In this document: in pieces, positions 1 through 6,022 of the stretch | How positions within the stretch are numbered: position 1 is the stretch's first letter | How the letters are laid out: every line of letters starts with the position of its first letter | Notes under the pieces: model-generated | Databases searched by the model: none | Seen by the model: only the letters and a program-made list of their open reading frames with translations | What the model was told of the DNA's origin: nothing | Program-made: the position numbers and the translations under genes | From: Verrucomicrobiaceae bacterium | GTDB lineage: Bacteria; Verrucomicrobiota; Verrucomicrobiia; Verrucomicrobiales; Verrucomicrobiaceae | Assembly (NCBI GenBank): GCA_027490195.1 | Contig: JAIXYN010000061.1 | Span: 95,184 to 159,183 of the forward strand | Direction: 5' to 3' | DNA length: 64,000 nucleotides

Positions 1-256
1 CACCACCGGCGAATTTCCTTCCGGCGAGACCTACACCGACTTCGCCAGCTTCAAGAAACTCATCCAGAACACCCGTGCCGACCTCTTCAGCCGGCACCTG
101 ATTCGCCAGATCCTCACCTACACCACTGGTCGCACCATGGAGCTCAATGATGACTTCGTCATCGACAAGCTCCACGACAAAGTGAAAAAGCAGGGACTTG
201 GGCTGAATGCGCTCATGGTCGAGTGTCTGATGAGCGAAGTGTTTCGCTCGCGGTGA
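1..256 (+). CDS. C-terminal fragment of a DUF1592/DUF1585-type secreted cytochrome-like protein
   Basis: The frame starting at base 2 is open from the window edge to a TGA at 254-256, giving 85 codons with no start inside the window. The tail reads FASFKKLI..RHLIRQILTYTTGR..FVIDKLHDKVKKQGLGLNALMVEC. This resembles the DUF1585 domain (PF07624) that closes the DUF1587-DUF1592-DUF1588-DUF1585 proteins of Planctomycetes and Verrucomicrobia, and it aligns by eye with the ends of the two full-length family members further along this window. Function of the family is unproven. It lies on the strand opposite the following 14 kb block, so it ends a separate transcription unit. Confidence 0.8.
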   Translation, partial: TTGEFPSGETYTDFASFKKLIQNTRADLFSRHLIRQILTYTTGRTMELNDDFVIDKLHDKVKKQGLGLNALMVECLMSEVFRSR

Positions 257-316
257 GCTTGATCGTGGGGCAAACGTCCACATTCGATTAGCTTTAAAAA
301 AAACGCGCCAGCGTCG

Positions 317-457
317 TGGAGTGCGGTGGCAGAGATGCACGGCGCAAGCCTGCATCGACGACACCGCTTTCGCTAGGTGTGGAGTGCTCTCAGGTCTTGT
401 TGTGCCGTCCGGCCTGCGAAAAGCGGCGTCGCGCCAAGGCTTGACGCACGCAGTCCA
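317..457. repeat. Imperfect inverted repeat in the intergenic gap
   Basis: The left arm starts TGGAGTGCGGTGGCAGAG and ends CGACACCGCTTTCG (317-372). The right arm starts CGAAAAGCGGCGTCGCG and ends GCAGTCCAA (417-457). Read in reverse complement, the right arm matches the left at its outer (TGGACTGCG) and inner (CGACGCCGCTTTTCG) ends with substitutions and a shorter middle. A further partial copy of GTGGAGTGC lies at 379-387. The gap 257-505 between two convergent genes holds nothing else recognisable. It may be a decayed dispersed palindromic element; a second copy was not seen in this window. Confidence 0.4.
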
Positions 458-505
458 AGACGCTTCGCGCTCGCGTGGGCACTGGAGTAGCAGGAGCTTG
501 GCTGC

Positions 506-1399
506 CTACTTCACTGCGGGCACTGCGGGAGCCGTCTCAGGCTTCACCTTCTTTGGTGGCGCGATGCGTGGAGTCAGAAAGGAATCAATCAGCGCCTTGT
601 CCGCTTCGCACTTGGCACCTGCAGCCGGAATCTCAACGCCCGCTGACCACAACACGCCATTGATCACCAGCTGGCGCATGCCTGCCTGCTCCCAGGCATG
701 GTGTGCGTCAAGCCCGCTAAAACTGAAGGAACGTCCGCCACTCGGACGGTCATAAGTCCATGCCACCACATCCTTGTCGCCGCCTTCGGGTGAGCCCAGC
801 TTCTCTTTACCCGACCATACCAGCGGCGTGATGCCCTTCATCTCCGCTGGAAACTGAAAGTGATTCAGCCAGCCATCATTGATTTTCCATGGCGTAACAC
901 CGCTGGTGATGGCGTGCTTGGGGAAAGTGTCATGCACGCTGTCCCAGTGACCACGGCTTGAGAGTGCATTGTAAACACCACCAGTCCAGTTCATCGACTG
1001 CTGTGCAAAAGCCGGCGTGAACTCGACCGCCTGATGAAGGTTCACCAATCCTGTTTTGCCATCTGCCATCTTTTGCACGGCGACCACATGCTCCGGTGAG
1101 GCGAGGTAGGCCTGCTTGCCACCGCCATCGGTGTAAAATACCACGGCAGCTGCGCCATCGAAAACCTTCTCATCCGCGGGCCATTCTTCGTTCACCAGCA
1201 CCGCATCTACCCCAGGTGGCTGCTTCAGCAGCGCCTGCATCAGGCGGCAGCCGCCGAGGTAGTCATGGTGGCCGACCTTGTCCACCTCCTTCACTTTACC
1301 GGCGACGAGGACGATCTTCACATTGTCCGCAGCCCATGAGGAGGCAGTGCACAGGGCTGAAGCAGCGAGGGAAAGGAGAAAGCTGGAACGAAAAATCAT
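506..1399 (-). CDS. Secreted ThuA-like domain protein
   Basis: A 297-residue protein with a clear Sec signal peptide (about residues 1-24, cut after SSWA). The rest resembles the ThuA/trehalose-utilisation fold (PF06283): a core starting KIVLVAGKVKEV, an internal GLVNLHQAVEF stretch, and the closing strand/helix QLVINGVLWSAGVEIP typical of the family. ThuA proteins are class I glutamine-amidotransferase-like; those of Planctomycetes/Verrucomicrobia are mostly uncharacterised secreted proteins near sugar-degradation genes. The C-terminal 35 residues are Pro/Lys/Ala-rich and probably disordered. It is the last gene of the long minus-strand block, 70 bp after the SGNH hydrolase. Confidence 0.75.
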   Translation of the reverse strand: MIFRSSFLLSLAASALCTASSWAADNVKIVLVAGKVKEVDKVGHHDYLGGCRLMQALLKQPPGVDAVLVNEEWPADEKVFDGAAAVVFYTDGGGKQAYLASPEHVVAVQKMADGKTGLVNLHQAVEFTPAFAQQSMNWTGGVYNALSSRGHWDSVHDTFPKHAITSGVTPWKINDGWLNHFQFPAEMKGITPLVWSGKEKLGSPEGGDKDVVAWTYDRPSGGRSFSFSGLDAHHAWEQAGMRQLVINGVLWSAGVEIPAAGAKCEADKALIDSFLTPRIAPPKKVKPETAPAVPAVK

Positions 1400-1469
1400 G
1401 GTGGATAAGTCTGAAGACGAGTCTAAACGCCAGCGGGCTGGCGGAAATGTCGCTGGATGTAGATTTCGA

Positions 1470-2672
1470 TCAATTCAGCAGCAGGTGAAACACGCGCAGG
1501 GCGGTGCCAGCACCCGTGGCAGGACGGCCTGCAGCGATGCGCACCTTTACGGTGTGATGGCCGTCTTGCAGGCCGTCGTCGAGAATCAAGGCCCATGGCA
1601 GGTGCAAACTATTGCTCCAGTGCGTGAAGGTGTCGGTGATGCGATATTCACCACCGTCGATGCTGGACTCAATGCGCCCTGCGTCAGGACCGGAAGCAAT
1701 GAACAGACCGCAGCCCGTGCCATCGAAGCTGAACTCGAACTCCGCACCTGGCTCAGTGCCGACGAGTGCGGGCACATTAACAAAGCCGGTGCGGGTGCCA
1801 ATTTTGCCGACGGGCTTCCAGGCCGGCTCCAAGGTAAAACCCTTGATGATGCGTGCGTCGGCAATGTTGCCGAAGCGGCCACGGGCATAGCTTTTCGGAT
1901 CGATCATCGTGGGCAATGCGTGCGGCTTTGCGGCAACAGGCAGGGGTTGCTGACATGCGGCCGCAAACAGGCGCTGGATGCTGCTGGCATAAAGCTGGTG
2001 GCCGAAGGGAGCCGGGTGCAGTCCTTTGAAGTCCTTGTCCCAGGTGAACTCGCCCGCGTTGATACGATCCGTGACTTCGAGCGCCAGGTTTAGCGTCACA
2101 TTGCCATACGCTGCGGCGACTTTCTCATGCTGCGCGATGGCAGATGGAGTCCTGCCCTTGTTGTAGTCATCCATATGCGGAGGCATGACAAAATGAATCT
2201 GAATGATGTCGGTCAGTGGATTCGCCATTCTGGCGTGCCTCACCACGCCTTCCATGCCACGCAGCATTTGCTCCGGATGATCCGGGATATTGGACGCGTC
2301 ATTCACGGCTGCTTCCACGAACAGCAAATCGACGGGACCGTGCGAGAGCGCATCGCGCTCCAGTCGAAAGGCATGCGGGACCGATCCCATCGAGCCAATG
2401 CCTGCGCTGATGAAGTCGAATCTCGTGTCTGGATACTTCAGCTGGAAATACTTGATCATGTGATCACGCCACCCACCACTGGCAGTGATCGACCCGCCGA
2501 GGAAGGCGATGCGCCCTGTCTTCTCACGCTCGAACTTGATGCGGCAGTTTGAGAGTCCATCGCGCAGTTCGAAATACTCATGTCCCTTCGGCAGGACATT
2601 CGGATCATAACCCGCGAGTGCTGGACCAGTGAGTGAGAGAAGCAGGAATGCAGCAAGGTGGAGGCAACGCAT
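1470..2672 (-). CDS. Secreted SGNH/GDSL-family hydrolase
   Basis: 400 residues with a signal peptide (1-20, cut after PALA). The SGNH blocks are visible: block I IAFLGGSIT with Ser61 as nucleophile, a glycine-rich GIGSMGS (block II, about 91-97), block III FVEAAVND with Asn124, and block V GLHPAPFGHQ with His219. These enzymes usually deacetylate or de-esterify carbohydrates. Residues about 255-400 form a second, beta-rich region (EFEFSFDGTGCGLFIASG, HTVKVRIA) of the kind found in two-domain SGNH esterases. It lies 15 bp after the upstream alpha/beta-hydrolase gene, so the two are probably cotranscribed. The substrate cannot be read from the sequence. Confidence 0.85.
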   Translation of the reverse strand: MRCLHLAAFLLLSLTGPALAGYDPNVLPKGHEYFELRDGLSNCRIKFEREKTGRIAFLGGSITASGGWRDHMIKYFQLKYPDTRFDFISAGIGSMGSVPHAFRLERDALSHGPVDLLFVEAAVNDASNIPDHPEQMLRGMEGVVRHARMANPLTDIIQIHFVMPPHMDDYNKGRTPSAIAQHEKVAAAYGNVTLNLALEVTDRINAGEFTWDKDFKGLHPAPFGHQLYASSIQRLFAAACQQPLPVAAKPHALPTMIDPKSYARGRFGNIADARIIKGFTLEPAWKPVGKIGTRTGFVNVPALVGTEPGAEFEFSFDGTGCGLFIASGPDAGRIESSIDGGEYRITDTFTHWSNSLHLPWALILDDGLQDGHHTVKVRIAAGRPATGAGTALRVFHLLLN

Positions 2673-2687
2673 GGCGAAAGGATCTGT

Positions 2688-3791
2688 TCAAGGCTTGGTG
2701 ATCTGGCCGTCGCGTTGAAACATCTGCCAGTCGGCGGCATAGTCCGCATTGATGAGCCACGAGGCGGTAGATTTGTCACCATTGAAGGAGGCGAAGGGCG
2801 CTGTGGGCAGGGTTTGATAACCGCCTTGGGTGACATCCCAGTTTTTGCCGAGCGAGCCGCTCTCAACCGACAGCGCATGGAGCTTCACCGGACCTTTGAG
2901 CGGAGCAGCATCCGCAGGCACGCGGGCGGCGAAGGTGTGGCGCAGGAAGGAAAACACCAGTGGCCAGGTTTTTTCGCCGGGGCCGTGGCCTGTCTTGGGT
3001 TCCACGGCATAATTCCACAGCGCGATGTGCTTCTTCCTCATCGCTTCGACGACGCCCATGTTTTCAGCTTTGGAGGGGCGACCAAAGAAGTCATCCACCT
3101 CACCAAAGATCACCAGCCCGGGGATCTGGGCGGCACCGGGTTGATACACTTGGTAGGTGGTGCCTGGACGCATGGAAACCCAGCCCCACACGCGGGTGCT
3201 TTCAGCGGAAAAAATGGCTGAGAACCCGGTGCCGTTGGAATGGCCGTAGAGAAAGAGCGGCACATTTTCGAGCTCAGCATGCTGGGCTCTTTGCCCGAAA
3301 GTTTTGAGCCGCTCAGACAGCAGGCTTCGTGGCCAAAAGCCGCGTTGCATGGGATTGCCCACGAATTTAAAAATCGCGAGGTGCAGCTCGCGGGCGATTT
3401 TGCGCAGTTCCGGGTGCTTGTAGAGATTCTCGCCACTGCCGTGGCCGGAAATGACGACGATGCCCTTGGCCACGATCGCCTCTTCAGGCACCCACAGGTC
3501 GAACTTCACATCCTCCTTTTTGCCTTCGCCTTTTTCCTTCACGGCCTGCTGCCATTGCTCGTCGGAGAGTTTCCAATCCCAGCTTCTTTCAACAGCCTGC
3601 TGCGGTGATGGCGTGCCCCATTTGGCTTCATCCAGCACTCCATCCCAGTTCTTCTGACCCTTCACCTGCGTGTTGGCCCGCACCCAGCCGAGGCTGTGGC
3701 ATTCGGGCAGTTGTAGCGTCTCGGTGAGCTCGATGTCAGCAGCGCGTAGGTTCGTCAGCAGCAATGCCACGACGAGATAGGACAGCTTCAT
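2688..3791 (-). CDS. Secreted alpha/beta-hydrolase (esterase-like)
   Basis: 367 residues with a signal peptide (about 1-17). The hydrolase fold is marked by a GHGSG turn (116-120, candidate oxyanion hole), a nucleophile elbow YGHSNGTGF with Ser185, an acid near EVDDF (about 233-234) and His269 in KTGHGPGEKTW. The roughly 75 residues after the catalytic domain are beta-rich and of unknown role. It sits 18 bp downstream of the DUF1552 gene and just upstream of the SGNH hydrolase, consistent with a secreted ester-cleaving set acting on polysaccharide. No exact family is assigned. Confidence 0.75.
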   Translation of the reverse strand: MKLSYLVVALLLTNLRAADIELTETLQLPECHSLGWVRANTQVKGQKNWDGVLDEAKWGTPSPQQAVERSWDWKLSDEQWQQAVKEKGEGKKEDVKFDLWVPEEAIVAKGIVVISGHGSGENLYKHPELRKIARELHLAIFKFVGNPMQRGFWPRSLLSERLKTFGQRAQHAELENVPLFLYGHSNGTGFSAIFSAESTRVWGWVSMRPGTTYQVYQPGAAQIPGLVIFGEVDDFFGRPSKAENMGVVEAMRKKHIALWNYAVEPKTGHGPGEKTWPLVFSFLRHTFAARVPADAAPLKGPVKLHALSVESGSLGKNWDVTQGGYQTLPTAPFASFNGDKSTASWLINADYAADWQMFQRDGQITKP

Positions 3792-3809
3792 GGTGTGAGG
3801 CAGATGAGA

Positions 3810-5096
3810 TTAGGCGATAAGTTCCTTCAGCACGCCGGAGCTGTCGCCATGACGCTCGACATTCACGCCAACGCCATGCAGCAGAGTGAGCCAGGCATTG
3901 CACAGCGGGGTATCCTTCGGCGCGACGATGTTGTGCCCCAGCTTGATGCCTGCGCCGCCGCCAGTGAGGAGGGTGGGGCAGTTGTCCAGATTGTGCTCGG
4001 TGCGGATGTTGCTGCCGTAGGCGAGGGCCACGTGGTCGAAGAGACGGCTGCCGTCGGCTTCCTTGGTGGCTTTGAGTTTGTCGATGAGTCCGGCGAGGAG
4101 ATCGCTCTGCGTGAGGTCGCGCTGCTTTGAAGCTTCCAGCTTTTCACCCATGGTCGAGTGGTAATGGCTCATGTCATGCGGGGCGACCTTGATGCCGATG
4201 CTGGTGAGCAGGGTGCTGACCGGCTGGCGGTAGGTAAGCACACGCGTGCTGTCCGTCTGCATCGCTGCGAGCATGATGTCGTACATGATCTTGATCTCCT
4301 CTTTGCCGGCGAGACCGGGGGCGGGCTCGGGAATCGGTGCCTTGGGCTGTGGCACGCCGATCCATTGCTCGTCCTTGCTCAAGCGTGTTTCGATGTCGCG
4401 TATGCCCTGGAAGTATTCATCGAGCTTGCCCTTGTCCGTTTTGCCAAGGCCACGCTGCATCACACGCGCATTCTCCATCACGGTGTCCAGCACGCTGCGT
4501 TTCTGGGCGAGCATGGCCTTTTGCTGTTCGATGGGCGTGGTGTCTTTGGAGAAAAGCCGGTGGTAGGCTTCCACGGGGCCCTTGTGCCCGCCGATGGGTT
4601 TGCCGCTGACATCCCATGCCATGGAGAGACCTGGGCCATGGCCGGAAGCTTCGGCATTTTCGCTGCCATTGAGTTGCAGGGAAGCAAAGCGCGTGTCGAG
4701 GCCGAGCTTTGCCGCCGCCACCTGATCGGCGGAGATGCTGTTGTGAAAGTTCTGTCCCGGCTCTCCGAAACGGTTTGCGCCGCTGAGCCACATGGTACTG
4801 CCCCAATGGCCGTCGTTGCTGTACTTGTTCCAAAGCCCCTGCACGACGGAGAAATCCGCCTTGTGCCGTGCCAGTGGCTTGAGCCCTTCAGGCAAGGTGT
4901 AATCAGCCCCAGGCTGTTTGATGTCGGGAAACCAGCTTTCCGTAGTAATCCCCCAGCCAAAGCCGAGAAAAACCAGCCGCTTCGGTGGGGCAACTGGAGC
5001 TGCAGCCGAGGCAAAGCGGCGGAAGCCAAGAGATTCCAGTGCCGGCAGGGCAATGAGCGCGGTGCTGGATTGAAGAAAGTGGCGGCGGGTTTTCAT
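3810..5096 (-). CDS. Tat-exported DUF1552 protein
   Basis: 428 residues. The N-terminus MKTRRHFLQSS followed by a hydrophobic alanine-rich segment is a twin-arginine signal. The body matches DUF1552 (PF07586): KRLVFLGFGWG near the start, LWNKYSNDGHWGSTMWLSGANRFGEPG, KLDEYFQGIRDIETRL, LTYRQPVSTLLTSIG, and GGGAGIKLGHNIVA near the end. DUF1552 genes normally lie next to DUF1592 cytochrome-like genes; here the partner is at 6023-8707 and the intervening GxxExxY unit separates them. The molecular function of the family is not established. 18 bp to the next gene. Confidence 0.9.
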   Translation of the reverse strand: MKTRRHFLQSSTALIALPALESLGFRRFASAAAPVAPPKRLVFLGFGWGITTESWFPDIKQPGADYTLPEGLKPLARHKADFSVVQGLWNKYSNDGHWGSTMWLSGANRFGEPGQNFHNSISADQVAAAKLGLDTRFASLQLNGSENAEASGHGPGLSMAWDVSGKPIGGHKGPVEAYHRLFSKDTTPIEQQKAMLAQKRSVLDTVMENARVMQRGLGKTDKGKLDEYFQGIRDIETRLSKDEQWIGVPQPKAPIPEPAPGLAGKEEIKIMYDIMLAAMQTDSTRVLTYRQPVSTLLTSIGIKVAPHDMSHYHSTMGEKLEASKQRDLTQSDLLAGLIDKLKATKEADGSRLFDHVALAYGSNIRTEHNLDNCPTLLTGGGAGIKLGHNIVAPKDTPLCNAWLTLLHGVGVNVERHGDSSGVLKELIA

Positions 5097-5117
5097 GGGA
5101 GTGGGGTATGGAACGGA

Positions 5118-5146
5118 TTCCCGCAGATTCAGGAAACCCGCAGATT
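5118..5146. repeat. Left arm of a perfect 29-bp inverted repeat flanking the GxxExxY gene
   Basis: The arm reads TTCCCGCAGATTCAGG then AAACCCGCAGATT. It is the exact reverse complement of 5984-6012. It contains CCCGCAGATT twice, separated by CAGGAAA. The last five codons and stop of the GxxExxY gene (stop at 5129-5131) lie within it. The start codon of the downstream DUF1552 gene is 21 bp away. Confidence 0.9.
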
Positions 5147-5920
5147 GGTTTTGATCGGATTGGATACAAACTTTAAGTCGGCTTTTGCTTTGCCGAAATG
5201 AAAACAGATACCCCAGGGCAGGTCGAGCCAGCGTAGACAGGTCTGCAAGCAGGAGCGGTCCATGGCGGTAACTTCTTCACCAAGAGCGGTGATGGAAATA
5301 GCGGCTTGCTGGTCAATGACGATGCAGCGGAGGGAAGTTTGTCCTATGTGCGGAACTTGGACAACGGGATTCATTGAAAATGGTATCTGCTCTGCGCGCA
5401 GGGCTGCGCCCATGATGCCAAGCCATGTGGTTTCCCGGTAGCCTAATCCAATATCAGTCAAGCATTGGGCCGCGATCTGCGTCAACTGACAGGCAAGCTG
5501 CTGCGCCGTTACAAAGTCGGGCATGATGGTCTGGGGAAATGCACCTGTCTTGGATGTATAGAACACCCGCTTGGAAAGCAGACTTGGTTTGCCAAAATCG
5601 AATAGCAGGCCTGTCCGAATGTGCCAGAACTTCGCGTAGCTCAGGAGTTGAGTGAAGTGCTCAGGAGCGAAGGTCCGCCGAAGTGCCTTCAGTTCAGGAA
5701 TTAGTTTCTCAGGGAACACCAGATCAGCCTCGAAGGTATCCGCAATATATCCCCGATAAACAAGATCGCGCCTTGGTTTCGAGAGATATTCGATGCCAGT
5801 CTTCACCAAGCGCGCGACGAAATCCTGATGATAAAACTCCTCCACAAGCCCCGGCCCGAGAGCACGATGGCTCGCCATTGCCAATCCTATGATTTGGTGT
5901 GTGAAAGGATCTTTTGTCAT
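5129..5920 (-). CDS. GxxExxY protein with a degenerate second copy of the domain
   Basis: The first half is a GxxExxY protein (TIGR04256-like): ALGPGLVEEFY supplies the G-xx-E-xx-Y signature, followed by a PD-(D/E)XK-like core (TFEADLVFPEKLIPELKA) and LLSYAKFWHIRTGLLFDFGKPSL. The second half repeats the layout: GYRETTW (G-xx-E with Trp for Tyr), then a strand pair lacking the D..ExK residues (LRCIVIDQQAAISITALGEE), then LRWLDLPWGICFHFGKAKADL. It therefore looks like a tandem fusion with a catalytically dead C-terminal copy; typical members are single-domain and about half this length. I start at 5920 (MTKDPFTH, 263 aa) because AGGGG lies 7 nt upstream; 12 more residues could be added from 5956. 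The role of the family is unknown. The gene is bounded by perfect inverted repeats and splits a DUF1592-DUF1552 pair. Confidence 0.8.
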   Translation of the reverse strand: MTKDPFTHQIIGLAMASHRALGPGLVEEFYHQDFVARLVKTGIEYLSKPRRDLVYRGYIADTFEADLVFPEKLIPELKALRRTFAPEHFTQLLSYAKFWHIRTGLLFDFGKPSLLSKRVFYTSKTGAFPQTIMPDFVTAQQLACQLTQIAAQCLTDIGLGYRETTWLGIMGAALRAEQIPFSMNPVVQVPHIGQTSLRCIVIDQQAAISITALGEEVTAMDRSCLQTCLRWLDLPWGICFHFGKAKADLKFVSNPIKTNLRVS

Positions 5921-5983
5921 TGCTTTACCCCTCAGATTCAAAAAAAATCCGGACAATCTTATCGAGCAATTACCATCAAAAAA

Positions 5984-6012
5984 AATCTGCGGGTTTCCTG
6001 AATCTGCGGGAA
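5984..6012. repeat. Right arm of the 29-bp inverted repeat flanking the GxxExxY gene
   Basis: Exact reverse complement of 5118-5146: AATCTGCGGG, spacer TTTCCTG, AATCTGCGGG, then AA. It starts 10 bp after the stop codon of the upstream DUF1592 gene (6023). The full bounded unit is 5118-6012, 895 bp. No flanking target-site duplication is obvious. Confidence 0.9.
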
Positions 6013-6022
6013 AAACTCTTTT

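Noticed and set aside
5118..6012. Insertion sequence with transposase
   Set aside because: No DDE, serine or HUH transposase motif is present; the bounded unit encodes only the GxxExxY protein, so it was reported as an inverted-repeat-bounded unit instead.
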